Source: a virus. Taken from it: a DNA stretch of 27,710 bases. The stretch covers positions 1-27,710 of IMG/VR virus record IMGVR_UViG_3300009506_000156; one strand, written 5' to 3'. The translations under genes and the position numbers were made by a program. Under the pieces are notes generated by a model. The model was not told the origin of the DNA. It saw only the letters and a program-made list of their open reading frames with translations, and did no database searches. Shown one piece after another: positions 6,048-14,087 of the stretch (its first letter is position 1; the number at the start of each line of letters is the position of its first letter).

Positions 6048-6094
6048 CTAGAGATAACTGGCAACATTGCCAATATGGACGCCTGAGATAGTTT

Positions 6095-6130
6095 TTTACT
6101 GTATAAAAAACAGGTGGTTATAATTACAGT
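6095..6130 (+). promoter_or_regulatory. putative late promoter (pR'-like)
   Basis: A perfect TATAAT -10 box lies at 6119-6124, with a weak -35 (TTTACT, 6095-6100) at 18 bp spacing. A start near 6131 would give a leader of roughly 100 nt ending at the terminator at 6201-6230. This is the arrangement of lambda pR' and tR', which Q acts on. Inverted ACTGTATA (6098-6105) and TATACAGT (6138-6145) flank the -10 box and may bind a regulator. Confidence 0.6.
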
Positions 6131-6200
6131 GTAAAAATATACAGTTCTGCCTCTTGTTTTCTATCCCCTTTTTAGCTACGATTTTTCAAAATCCATAAAT

Positions 6201-6230
6201 GCCCGTCGGGAAACCGTTCGGGCTTTTTTT
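6201..6230 (+). terminator. intrinsic terminator (tR'-like)
   Basis: The hairpin has GCCCG (6201-6205) pairing with CGGGC (6219-6223), an inner CGG/CCG around a GAAA loop, and a run of seven T (6224-6230). It sits between the late promoter and the first late gene, so late expression should need antitermination by the Q-like protein. Confidence 0.85.
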
Positions 6231-6247
6231 ATGCCTGGAGGTTGCTT

Positions 6248-6592
6248 GTGTCGAGTCGTTCGTTGTTGTTGATGGGGGATCCTGTTATCAATGACGGGAG
6301 TGCTTCCACGCTGCATCTTTGGTTTCGTGATAATGCGGGGGCGGATGATGCGCCTGCATCTGCCAGGTATCGAATTGATTGCGAGACGAATGATTCTGTG
6401 GTGACTGATTGGACGGCCATCGGTACGCCGACTGCTACGGACACTGTAGCGATTACATCTGCTGAGAATACGATTATTAGTGATTCGAATGATCGTGAGA
6501 AGCGAGTGGTGACGGTTGAGGGAACTGATAGCGGTGGCGAGAAGGTGACTGAGCAGTTCACGTATTACGTGCGGAACTTGGCGAATTACTAG
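6248..6592 (+). CDS. hypothetical late phage protein, beta-rich
   Basis: This 114-residue protein has a GTG start 6 nt after GGAGG (6237-6241). It is Thr, Ser and Val rich with an alternating pattern (RVVTVEGTDSGGEKVTEQFT) that suggests an immunoglobulin-like or other beta-sandwich fold, as in small virion decoration proteins. It is the first gene after the tR'-like terminator and is followed by its own terminator, so it may be a separately terminated late gene. No family is recognised. Confidence 0.65.
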   Translation: MSSRSLLLMGDPVINDGSASTLHLWFRDNAGADDAPASARYRIDCETNDSVVTDWTAIGTPTATDTVAITSAENTIISDSNDREKRVVTVEGTDSGGEKVTEQFTYYVRNLANY

Positions 6593-6610
6593 GGTTTTGA
6601 TGTGTGACGA

Positions 6611-6641
6611 CCTGCCCCGGGTGACTGGTGGCGGGTTTTTT
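6611..6641 (+). terminator. intrinsic terminator
   Basis: CCTGCC (6611-6616) pairs with GGCGGG (6630-6635), including one G-T pair, followed by six T (6636-6641). It separates the 114-residue protein gene from the lysis module. Confidence 0.7.
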
Positions 6642-6665
6642 ATTGTCTGGAGGTTGTGAGGGTTT

Positions 6666-6938
6666 ATGGCTGAAAAACCTGAAGGGAATAGCGTAATGGA
6701 GCGACATGCTCAAACGATTATCGGGGCGATTCTGATCGGCCTGATCATTTGGGTTGGGCAGTCGTCCATGAAAGGTTTGGAAGCTGATGCCAGGCAAGAG
6801 GCCAAGCTTGAGACGATGGCGGATGAGATCAAGGAGCTTCGTAAAGCATTTTCTGTGATGAACCTAGGGGCGGTTGAGGAGCGTATTAACGGGCTTGAGC
6901 GTCGTGTTTCTGTGATTGAGGGGCGTGTGCATGATTAA
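6666..6938 (+). CDS. membrane protein with coiled coil, holin candidate
   Basis: This 90-residue protein has one membrane segment (TIIGAILIGLIIWVGQ, about residues 17-32) and then a charged coiled coil to the end. It overlaps the next, lysozyme-like gene by 8 nt. A single-span membrane protein directly before an endolysin suggests a holin or a spanin/anchor role in lysis. The long cytoplasmic or periplasmic coiled coil is less typical for a holin, so the role is tentative. Confidence 0.6.
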   Translation: MAEKPEGNSVMERHAQTIIGAILIGLIIWVGQSSMKGLEADARQEAKLETMADEIKELRKAFSVMNLGAVEERINGLERRVSVIEGRVHD

Positions 6939-7407
6939 CGTTGAGCAGTTGCGTGATGAGGTCGTGGTACCTGCGCTTGAGGCTATTGGGATGTTTTCGC
7001 CTGCAGCGGTGAATTTGGTAGTGAGTACTGCTGCCGCTGAGAGTGAGCTGTGCTTTTTGCGCCAATACCCCGAGGGGCCTGCTGTTGGTTTGTGGCAGAT
7101 GGAGCCGGCCACGTACGACTGGCTGGCGCTGGATTATTTGGCGCGTCGTGCTGATATCCGCGCGAAGTTTTTGCGCATGGTGACGACCGGTGATCGTATG
7201 CCTGAGGCCGATGAGATGGTCTGGAACCTTCGCTTCGGGGCTGCGATGTGTCGGCTGCGTTATTGGACGGTGCCTGAGTCGTTGCCTGCGGCTGATGATG
7301 TTGAGGCGCTGGGTGAGTATTGGAAGAAGCACTACAACACTGAGAATGGTAAGGGCACGGTGGCGCACTTTCTGCGGAACTGCCCTACGGAGGGTTTTTA
7401 CTCATGA
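6931..7407 (+). CDS. lysozyme-like cell-wall hydrolase (endolysin candidate)
   Basis: This 158-residue protein starts at an ATG 7 nt after GAGGGG; upstream in-frame starts lie in the preceding gene. It has a Glu in a conserved setting (STAAAESEL, about residues 32-40) followed by GPAVGLWQMEPATYDWL (about 49-65), resembling the catalytic Glu and the G-x-x-Q-M motif of lysozyme or transglycosylase folds. The end (GEYWKKHYNTENGKGT) matches a protein type I recall from other podoviruses. It should cleave peptidoglycan at lysis or entry. It lacks a signal peptide, consistent with holin-dependent export. Confidence 0.65.
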   Translation: MINVEQLRDEVVVPALEAIGMFSPAAVNLVVSTAAAESELCFLRQYPEGPAVGLWQMEPATYDWLALDYLARRADIRAKFLRMVTTGDRMPEADEMVWNLRFGAAMCRLRYWTVPESLPAADDVEALGEYWKKHYNTENGKGTVAHFLRNCPTEGFYS

Positions 7408-7520
7408 AGAAGAATTGGAAAAAGATTTTATTGGTGGCGGTTTTGGCTGGTCTTGGTGCTGCTGGTTATGCGTTGCCACCTGAGTTGATTGCTTCGTTGA
7501 TGGCGCTGGTTGGGGCGTAG
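7404..7520 (+). CDS. small membrane protein, holin-like
   Basis: This 38-residue protein starts at an ATG overlapping the endolysin stop as ATGA, with GGAGGG (7389-7394) upstream. A KKNWKK start is followed by a hydrophobic segment (ILLVAVLAGLGAAGYAL) and a second weaker one (ELIASLMALVG). Its size, positive N-terminus and place at the end of the lysis module suggest a small holin or pinholin-like protein. Alternatively the first segment is a signal peptide. Confidence 0.6.
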   Translation: MKKNWKKILLVAVLAGLGAAGYALPPELIASLMALVGA

Positions 7521-7523
7521 TTA

Positions 7524-8096
7524 GTGGTTAAGAAGGTGGCCACTAAGAAGGCGCCTGTTAAGAAGGCTGCGACTAAGAAGAAGGCGGTGGCCAGGAGGTC
7601 GCGGCCTAAACCTCCTGTGCATCCGTTGAAGCTTAACGGTAAGGAGTGGGACCGAGATAAAACTACTCGAGTTGTGTTTTCCAGGCTGGCGAATTCTGCT
7701 CTGGGCCTTGGCCAGGTGCTTGATGAAGGGTATGAGGAGGAAGGTAAGAAATATCTACTTCCTGATTACTCAACCATCATGGATTGGATTGGCGAAGACA
7801 ACGAGATAGCCGAGAGATACGCGCGCGCGCACGAGGCGAAGGCTGAGTTTTTGGGGCATGAGTATCTGGAGATTGTGGATAACGTTGGGGCTCCGGTTAT
7901 GGTGGATGGAAAGCCGCTGCTGGTGGATGGTAAACCGATCATGGCGGTGACCAACGAGGCTATTCAGCATGCCAGGTTGAGAGCTGATAGCCGCAAGTGG
8001 CTGATGGGGAAGCTGAAACCTAAGAAGTATGGGGATAGGGTTCAGCAGGATGTGAACGTTTACAACCATGAGGCCGCTTTGGCTGAGTTGGAGTAG
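7524..8096 (+). CDS. terS: terminase small subunit
   Basis: This 190-residue protein has a GTG start. It recognises phage DNA and feeds it to the large subunit during packaging. Residues about 75-115 (YSTIMDWIGEDNEIAERYAR, then a helix with EAKAEFLGHEYLEIVD) fit the DNA-binding and oligomerisation helices of Sf6-type small terminases. The C-terminus (RKWLMGKLKPKKYGDRV) is also typical of the family. The first about 30 residues are a Lys/Ala/Pro tail (KKAPVKKAATKKKAVARRSR) like histone H1, which is unusual. It directly precedes the large subunit gene. Confidence 0.85.
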   Translation: MVKKVATKKAPVKKAATKKKAVARRSRPKPPVHPLKLNGKEWDRDKTTRVVFSRLANSALGLGQVLDEGYEEEGKKYLLPDYSTIMDWIGEDNEIAERYARAHEAKAEFLGHEYLEIVDNVGAPVMVDGKPLLVDGKPIMAVTNEAIQHARLRADSRKWLMGKLKPKKYGDRVQQDVNVYNHEAALAELE

Positions 8097-8101
8097 TTCG
8101 C

Positions 8102-9658
8102 GTGGATGAGCGTGAGCGGAGAATACGCACTCGGCTGCGTGATGATTTTCTCCACTATGCGCCTCGCTGCTTAAAGATTCGTACGAAAGAGGGTGAGGTT
8201 AAGCCGCTGGAGCTTAATCGTGCTCAGTTGTATATCCATGCCAGGCTTGAGGCTCAAAAGCGCGTTACCGGTAAGGTGCGGGCGATCTTGCTTAAGGGCC
8301 GGCAGCAGGGTGGATCGACTTACGTTGAGGGTCGGTTTTACTGGAAGGTTTCGAATAACCGTGGTGTACAGGCCTTCATCCTGACCCACGAGACCGATGC
8401 TACCAAAAACATCTTCGGGATGGCGAAGCGCTATCACGAACATTGCCCTTTGCTGGTAAGGCCTACGCCTACGGGTGACAGCGCTAAGGAGCTGGTATTT
8501 GGCGGGCTAGACTCGTCGTACAAGGTGGGTACTGCGGGGAATAAGTCGGTTGGTCGTTCTGGTACCAATCAGCTATTCCACGGTTCTGAGGTGGCGTTTT
8601 GGCCAAATGCTTCGGAGCATGCCAAGGGGATATTGCAGACGGTGCCTGATCTCCCTGGTACTGAGGTTATTTACGAATCCACAGCCAATGGGGTGGGTAA
8701 CTTCTTTCATCAACAGTGGAAGGCGGCTGAGGCGGGGATATCTGAGTTCATAGCGATATTTATTCCGTGGTATTGGCAGGATGAGTACAAGAAGTCAGTT
8801 CCTGATGACTTCCAGCCTAGCCAGGTAGAGCGCGACCTGATTGACCAGTATGAGCTGACGTATGAGCAGCTTGTTTGGCGTCGGGCGAAGATAGTTGAGC
8901 TTGCTGGTGATTCTGATTGGGCGGCAGGCCTGAAGGCGTTTAAGCAAGAGTACCCAATGAACGCGGCTGAGGCCTTCCAAGTGACTGGGGGCGACGGCTT
9001 GATTACCGCTGATGCGGTTATGAAGGCGCGTAAGCAGAAGGTGACCGGGGTGGGGCCGCTTGTTGTGGGTGTTGATCCTTCTCGTGGCGGTGACCGTTTC
9101 ACGACCATTAAGAGGCAAGGTCGTAAGGCGTACGGCATGAAGGGCTGGACTGGCGCTGATGTTGATTCGCTGGGTAAGTGTGTTTCCAAGTGTAAGAAGA
9201 TCCTAGACACCGTGTGTCCGATTGCTAAGCGCAAACCGGACATGATGTTTATCGACTCGGGATCTGGGGCGGATATTGTTGATCGGCTGATTGAGCTTGG
9301 GTATGAGGATCGGGTTAAGGCGATTTCGTTCGGCGGTTCTCCACTTAATCCTGACAAGTACACCAACAAGCGCAATGAGATGTGGGGTGAGTCGGCGGCA
9401 TGGCTTAATAACGAAAACATGCCGGTGGAGGTGCCTGATAGTGATGAGTTTCAGGCTGATCTTTGTGCCTCGCCTTACGACCGAGATAGCTCAGATCGTA
9501 AGGTGCTTTGGCGTAAGGAGAAGATTAAACGGGAATACGGATTCTCACCGGATTGGGGTGACGCTTTGGGCTTGACGCATGCTGAGCCGGTGACGATTTC
9601 AACATCATCTAGCCACGTTGAAGAGCGTGAGCCGGATGGTGATGGTTTTTACTTTTAG
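8102..9658 (+). CDS. terL: terminase large subunit
   Basis: This 518-residue protein is the ATPase and nuclease that pumps DNA into the procapsid. The ATPase part has a Walker A-like LLKGRQQGGSTYV (about residues 63-75) and a region with a conserved acid (LFHGSEVAFW, about 158-167). The nuclease domain has VVGVDPSRGGD (about 322-332), FIDSGSGADI (about 383-392) and SPDWGDALGL near the end, giving the metal-binding acids. The GTG start follows GGAG at the end of the small-subunit gene. Length is normal for the family, and no defect is seen. Confidence 0.93.
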   Translation: MDERERRIRTRLRDDFLHYAPRCLKIRTKEGEVKPLELNRAQLYIHARLEAQKRVTGKVRAILLKGRQQGGSTYVEGRFYWKVSNNRGVQAFILTHETDATKNIFGMAKRYHEHCPLLVRPTPTGDSAKELVFGGLDSSYKVGTAGNKSVGRSGTNQLFHGSEVAFWPNASEHAKGILQTVPDLPGTEVIYESTANGVGNFFHQQWKAAEAGISEFIAIFIPWYWQDEYKKSVPDDFQPSQVERDLIDQYELTYEQLVWRRAKIVELAGDSDWAAGLKAFKQEYPMNAAEAFQVTGGDGLITADAVMKARKQKVTGVGPLVVGVDPSRGGDRFTTIKRQGRKAYGMKGWTGADVDSLGKCVSKCKKILDTVCPIAKRKPDMMFIDSGSGADIVDRLIELGYEDRVKAISFGGSPLNPDKYTNKRNEMWGESAAWLNNENMPVEVPDSDEFQADLCASPYDRDSSDRKVLWRKEKIKREYGFSPDWGDALGLTHAEPVTISTSSSHVEEREPDGDGFYF

Positions 9659-9666
9659 GGTGATTA

Positions 9667-11706
9667 ATGACTAACGATAGCGACTCATTACCAATCGCGT
9701 TTACTGATCCGCTGGCGACATTGCTGGAGTCTCGTTTTGTAAAGTGGCGCGATGCTCGTGCTGGGCAGCATCAAAAAATGTTGGAGTGCTATCAGGATGT
9801 GATGCGCATCCCTCGTGATGATGACACCAAGGGTAGCGGGGTTGCGAAATCTAAGAAGGCAAAAGGGCTGTTTATTGGGTCAACTCGCAACAAGGTACGT
9901 TCTGCTAAGGCAAAGATTAACGACTCTCTGTTTGGTGTAGGAGCTATGCCATTTGACACATCCCCAACCAATGAAGAGCTAAAGGAGTTCTCCGACACAA
10001 TTGAGGCCATCCTGATTCAGCAGCTTGAGGATATGAGTTACAAGCGAATGATTAAGGATGGTGTTTATACATTGTGTTCTTTTGGTACCGGCGTGACATT
10101 TGGGCCATTTGTTAAAAAAGCGTCTATCAAAGAAGTCCAGCGAGTGATGGATAAACAGACAGGTATTCCAAGCCTGGAAGAGCGTGTTTTTGAGTATGAC
10201 GCACCTTACTTTGAGCTGGCGCCTGCGATGGATGTTGTGCCTGATCCTGATGCGGTAGATGCTCAAGACGGTATGGGGATCTTCTGGCATACGATGATGA
10301 GCCCGACCAAGGTGGCAGAATGGAAAAACGATCCGCGATACAAGAATGTTGATGAAGCGCTGAAATGTATCACTAAGAACGATCAGGATTTTGGTTTTGA
10401 TGTTGCTAAGGCGTTACGTGGCAATATCGATTTGTGGCGTAACGAGAAAGAGATTCGTGTTGTTCGGTATTTTGGCTTAGTGCCACGTAGTTCGATTGCT
10501 AAGCAGGAAGGTATTGAGCATGAAAACTTAGATGATGATTATGATGATCTTGTAGAGGCGTTGGTGGTAATGGCTGGCGGTGTAGTAGTTAAAGCCGATG
10601 AGAGCCCTTATCAGAGACGCCCAGCTCAGCGAGCGGTCTATGAAGAAGTGCCGCATGAGTGGGATGGTGTTGGTATTGCTGAAAATAATGCACCTCATCA
10701 GAAGAGTGTGAATGCAGCGTTTCGCTTATTTCAGGAGGGTAAGGCGATGGCGCTTTTACCACCACGCGCTGTTGATAGATCTCTATTTGAGCCGACCGAA
10801 GATTTTAAGATTTATCCAGGCAAGGTCTACAAGTTCAAAAAAGGTCTTACTCCTGAGCAGAAGAAGCAGGCCATTATGGATTTACCTGTTGTTGATGTGA
10901 CTAATGGTTGGTTGTCACTCATTGAAATGAGTGAACGCTTTAGTGATGACGACACCGGTATTAGTAAATATACCCAAGGCAATGACTCCAAAAGCCTTAA
11001 CGATACCGCCACGGGTATATCAATGATTATGAATGCGGCTTCTCTTCCTCTTAAGGATGTGCTGCAGAACATTGATGAGATGTGGATAGAGGAGCATTTG
11101 GAGTCGCTGATTGAGTGGGATCTGGAGTATCTGGAACCGGAAGTTGTGGCGAAGATTCACGGCGAAGAGGTTGCTGCCCGCTGGAAACAGATTAAGGAAT
11201 TTGGCAAATCAAGTTTTATGAAGTGGAAAGCCACTGGCGCCTCAACATTTGTGGCTAAAGAGGTGCTTATGCAGAAGTTGCAGGGCTTCCTGGCCCTGGC
11301 AACAGGTAACCCGATTACGGCAGATATGGTTGATGTGCGTGAACTGCTAGAGCAAGTATGGGATGCAGCCCAGGTTGGCAAAGAATCCCCGGTCTTTGAT
11401 GATGAAACACTCAAAGAACGTATGGCTCAGAAGACTCAGCCTGCGGTAGATCCCATGGCCGGTATGGCGCTTCTGATGAAGGTAATGCCTAAAGATAGCC
11501 CGTTGGGTGATTTAATTGCTCATAAGATGGCAGAACAGCTAGGGCTTGCTGATGATAATACCCTTGCGGCGTTGGCTGCCAGGATGGAAATGCATGACGC
11601 TGAATTGGAGAAGAAAGAGAAAGAGGTGGACAAACTGACCGCTCAAGTAGCTGAGCTTGTACAGCAGCTGCAACCACATGCTATGGGAATGCAAGCTCAT
11701 GGATGA
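9667..11706 (+). CDS. portal protein
   Basis: This 679-residue protein follows the terminase, as portal genes do, and has the size and layout of podovirus portals: an N-terminal wing with KVRSAKAKINDSLFG, a middle with SPYQRRPAQRAVYEEVPHEW, the stem and clip region with ISKYTQGNDSKSLNDTATGI (about residues 434-453), and a C-terminal coiled coil (AELEKKEKEVDKLTAQVAEL, about 646-668). It forms the dodecameric ring for DNA entry and exit. Codon use is more A-rich than in the lysis genes, which suggests a module of different origin. The start ATG follows a weak AGGGTG. Confidence 0.88.
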   Translation: MTNDSDSLPIAFTDPLATLLESRFVKWRDARAGQHQKMLECYQDVMRIPRDDDTKGSGVAKSKKAKGLFIGSTRNKVRSAKAKINDSLFGVGAMPFDTSPTNEELKEFSDTIEAILIQQLEDMSYKRMIKDGVYTLCSFGTGVTFGPFVKKASIKEVQRVMDKQTGIPSLEERVFEYDAPYFELAPAMDVVPDPDAVDAQDGMGIFWHTMMSPTKVAEWKNDPRYKNVDEALKCITKNDQDFGFDVAKALRGNIDLWRNEKEIRVVRYFGLVPRSSIAKQEGIEHENLDDDYDDLVEALVVMAGGVVVKADESPYQRRPAQRAVYEEVPHEWDGVGIAENNAPHQKSVNAAFRLFQEGKAMALLPPRAVDRSLFEPTEDFKIYPGKVYKFKKGLTPEQKKQAIMDLPVVDVTNGWLSLIEMSERFSDDDTGISKYTQGNDSKSLNDTATGISMIMNAASLPLKDVLQNIDEMWIEEHLESLIEWDLEYLEPEVVAKIHGEEVAARWKQIKEFGKSSFMKWKATGASTFVAKEVLMQKLQGFLALATGNPITADMVDVRELLEQVWDAAQVGKESPVFDDETLKERMAQKTQPAVDPMAGMALLMKVMPKDSPLGDLIAHKMAEQLGLADDNTLAALAARMEMHDAELEKKEKEVDKLTAQVAELVQQLQPHAMGMQAHG

Positions 11707-11965
11707 TGAACAAATATCTGAATTAAGATCCCGGCGTGAGGAGATCACGCGAGTGATAGAGGCTATGCGAATCGCATGGCCTTTTTTTTCGCCTGAGCTA
11801 AAGCGTCGTGAAATCGATAAGACTGGGCAGCTAATCACTTCTAACGATGAGGAGATTCGCGGACGAATCAAAGAACTTCAGGATCTACAGGAACTTCCTT
11901 CTGACTTAAATCGTGAGTTAGAGGATATCAATGCGGCACTCTCCGAAATGGACGCCGCGATTTAA
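11699..11965 (+). CDS. small coiled-coil protein between portal and scaffold
   Basis: This 88-residue protein overlaps the portal gene end by 8 nt. It is almost entirely helical and charged, with coiled-coil heptads (RSRREEITRVIEAMRIAW near the start, EEIRGRIKELQDLQEL in the middle). An earlier in-frame start at 11657 would lie well inside the portal gene. Its position suggests a head-assembly factor. No family is recognised. Confidence 0.6.
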   Translation: MDDEQISELRSRREEITRVIEAMRIAWPFFSPELKRREIDKTGQLITSNDEEIRGRIKELQDLQELPSDLNRELEDINAALSEMDAAI

Positions 11966-12010
11966 ACCACTGGGACTCTCCATTACGGACCCCAAAAGAG
12001 GAGCACTAGC

Positions 12011-12853
12011 GTGAGTGAGCAACAAAACGAAGGCAAATCGCCTGAGGAGATATATCAAGAAGAGTACGACAAGGCCCTGGCTGAGATGGAGGCGGAAGAG
12101 GCTGGAGAATCAGCTTCTAAACCTAAAGACGAGCCAGAGAGTGAAAATCAGAATTCAGGCGATGAGGTCGCCAGTGCTGATTCTGGTGACGAGCAAGAAA
12201 ACGGCAAAGAAGCGGATTCCGAACAGCCCGCCGATGATGACCCGATTGCTCAAGCCCAGAAGCAAATCGAGACCTTAGAAAAGCGCCTCTCTGATGCTCA
12301 GAAGTGGGGGCATGACCAGTCCCGACAACTGAAAGAACTCCAGAAGCAACGTGAGGAGCTTGAGCGTTTGCAAAATCGCCCTGGCATCCTTGATGAGTGG
12401 GAAGGCCTTGAGGAAGGTATTAAGCATGTTGTGGGAGGCGGGAAGTCGCCTGAGGCAGCTGATCCGCGAGAAACCTGGATTGAAACAGTAACAGGTGCTC
12501 ATCCAGACTTTGACCAGTTGGCTGATGAAGATCCGGAATTTGCTAAGGATGTCGATAGTCGGCTCTCTTCCAACGATGTGTCCAACCCGGTCGATGCTAT
12601 TCGGCATATCACTGATGCAAAAATCGCGCGTGCTCAGCGTATTGCTGAGTCTCAAAAATTGGCGGCTATTGAAAAGGCCAAGAAGGACTTTGAGGCTAAG
12701 CAAGGTAAAAAGGCTGCTATGTCGGTGCCGGGCTCTGGCGCTGGGAATATCCAAGCGTCACCAGGCCAGGATCGAGAGGCGGTCGCACACATTGAAAACA
12801 TGTCCGATGAGGAGTTTGCCGCGTTGGCGAATAAAACCGTTGGGCGCCTTTAG
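12011..12853 (+). CDS. scaffolding protein
   Basis: This 280-residue protein has a GTG start preceded by GAGGAG. The N-terminal 80 residues are very acidic and low-complexity. Residues about 78-125 are coiled coil (KQIETLEKRLSDAQKWG, LKELQKQREELERLQN), and a helical C-terminal part contains ADPRETWIETVTGAHPDF. This acidic, coiled-coil protein directly before the capsid gene is the usual sign of a scaffold that guides procapsid assembly. Identification is from composition and place. Confidence 0.8.
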   Translation: MSEQQNEGKSPEEIYQEEYDKALAEMEAEEAGESASKPKDEPESENQNSGDEVASADSGDEQENGKEADSEQPADDDPIAQAQKQIETLEKRLSDAQKWGHDQSRQLKELQKQREELERLQNRPGILDEWEGLEEGIKHVVGGGKSPEAADPRETWIETVTGAHPDFDQLADEDPEFAKDVDSRLSSNDVSNPVDAIRHITDAKIARAQRIAESQKLAAIEKAKKDFEAKQGKKAAMSVPGSGAGNIQASPGQDREAVAHIENMSDEEFAALANKTVGRL

Positions 12854-12863
12854 GAGATAAATC

Positions 12864-13055
12864 ATGGCTGCGAGTATTGCAACTACTCAAAACAACCAGA
12901 ATGACATTAATCAGCTTACTGCGGTGCTGAATGATTTGACCGCACTACGAGCTGCTTTTGTCGCATTAACAGCAAAGCTGGACGCTGATGCGGGTGTTAC
13001 CGACATCAATTATGCATCAACACTTGATCCAGCCGCGCTGGAAACTACAGCTTAA
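12864..13055 (+). CDS. small protein before major capsid
   Basis: This 63-residue protein has a good ribosome-binding site (GGAG, 12853-12856). It is rich in Ala, Thr, Asn and Leu, with a helix (LTAVLNDLTALRAAFVALTA, about residues 19-38). It lies between the scaffold and capsid genes, so it may be a minor head or decoration protein. No family is recognised. Confidence 0.6.
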   Translation: MAASIATTQNNQNDINQLTAVLNDLTALRAAFVALTAKLDADAGVTDINYASTLDPAALETTA

Positions 13056-13065
13056 GAGGTGAAAC

Positions 13066-14064
13066 ATGGTTGATACAGTTTCTACAATCCCACCAGCTAC
13101 CCAGGCGTATTACGATCGCAATCTATTGCGCCGCGCGGTGCCTGCTGATGTTCACGGCCGCTTTGGTCAGGTTCGTCCTATCAAAAAGCGTAACGGTAAT
13201 CAAATCAAGTTTCGCAAATACAATGCGCTGTCACCGGCTACTACACCTTTGACCGAGGGCGTGACGCCTACTGGTTCTAGTTTGTCAGTAACCGATATCA
13301 CGGCAACGCTCGCGCAGTATGGCGATTACATTACTCTGTCAGATATGGTTGATATGACAAACCAAGACCCTGTATTGACTGAGGCCGGTGAGGTGCTGGG
13401 TGAGCAGGAAGGTACCACTATCGATCAGGTGCGCCGTGATGTATTGGCTGCGGGCACTAATGTTATCTATGCCAATGGTTCGGCACGTAATACGCTGAAT
13501 ACAGCTATTGCGGCAAAAGATCTTCGTACTGCGATTCGTTACCTCAACAATCAAAATGCGAAGTTTCACCATGAGGTGTTGTCTGCAAGCACTAAGATCG
13601 GCACTACGCCGATTCGAGCGGCTTACGTGGGTATTGTGCATCCGGATACGGAGGCTACGCTGGAGACTATTACCGGTTACGTACCTGTATCGGAATATCC
13701 ATCTCAGATGCAGCTGATGGAAGACGAGATTGGTTCTTACAAGAATATCCGTTTCGTTAAGAGTACAAACGCGAAGGTATTTGCTGATTCTGGTGCGGCG
13801 ATTGGCGGTGATGGCATGATCTCCACCAGTGATGTAAACAACGATGTTTATGCAACGTTGATCATTGCTAAAGATGCCTATGGTGTTGTGCCACTCAGTG
13901 GCGAGGCTTCGAAAAACATTATCAAGCCTCTTGGTTCATCAGGTACAGCTGATCCACTCAACCAGCGTGCTACCAGCGGCTGGAAGGCTACGACTACCAC
14001 CAAGATCTTGAACGATTCTTGGATGATTCGAATCGAGCATACCAACCTTGAAACGCTGAGCTAA
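13066..14064 (+). CDS. major capsid protein, N4-gp56 family
   Basis: This 332-residue protein has GAGGTG upstream. It matches the N4-gp56 type by its start (AYYDRNLLRRAVPADVHGRF), the KFRKYNALSPATTPLTEGVTP segment at about residues 48-67, and SDMVDMTNQDPVLTEAGEVL at about 91-110. It should form the icosahedral shell. Its size is a little below that of related capsids. A strong terminator follows directly, so capsid mRNA may end here at high level. Confidence 0.9.
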   Translation: MVDTVSTIPPATQAYYDRNLLRRAVPADVHGRFGQVRPIKKRNGNQIKFRKYNALSPATTPLTEGVTPTGSSLSVTDITATLAQYGDYITLSDMVDMTNQDPVLTEAGEVLGEQEGTTIDQVRRDVLAAGTNVIYANGSARNTLNTAIAAKDLRTAIRYLNNQNAKFHHEVLSASTKIGTTPIRAAYVGIVHPDTEATLETITGYVPVSEYPSQMQLMEDEIGSYKNIRFVKSTNAKVFADSGAAIGGDGMISTSDVNNDVYATLIIAKDAYGVVPLSGEASKNIIKPLGSSGTADPLNQRATSGWKATTTTKILNDSWMIRIEHTNLETLS

Positions 14065-14087
14065 TCGGTAGTTTGGTAATTCAATTA

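Larger units (their letters stand above)
4594..6092 (+). mobile_element. captured integron gene-cassette array (no integrase)
   Basis: Four small ORFs follow one another here, each ending in a stop within a TAAC tetranucleotide (4812, 5152, 5715, 6045). The three internal junctions fold as attC sites with TAAC/GTTA outer boxes and inner stems (4809-4932, 5149-5218, 5712-5844). Base composition is AT-richer than the surrounding early genes. The array lies between the Q-like gene and the late promoter. The left edge is unclear: a core-like TTAGGT is at 4597-4602 but without the preceding G. The right edge is placed at G|TT near 6091, where a weak last stem (AACTA/TAGTT, TGGCAA/TTGCCA) ends. No integron integrase is in the window. 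Boundaries are inferred. Confidence 0.65.

Noticed and set aside
6099-6113. LexA binding site
   Set aside because: CTGT and ACAG are separated by 7 bases, while the gammaproteobacterial LexA box needs 8; kept only as a near match.
6042-6123. Fourth full attC after the last cassette ORF
   Set aside because: There is a CGCTAAC and a TGGCAA/TTGCCA hairpin, but the arms do not pair as well as in the other three sites and no GTTRRRY box is present; it may be a decayed or junction site.
8710-9420. Antisense open frame of 236 residues in the large terminase
   Set aside because: The sense strand encodes conserved nuclease motifs; no start signals are seen for the antisense frame.
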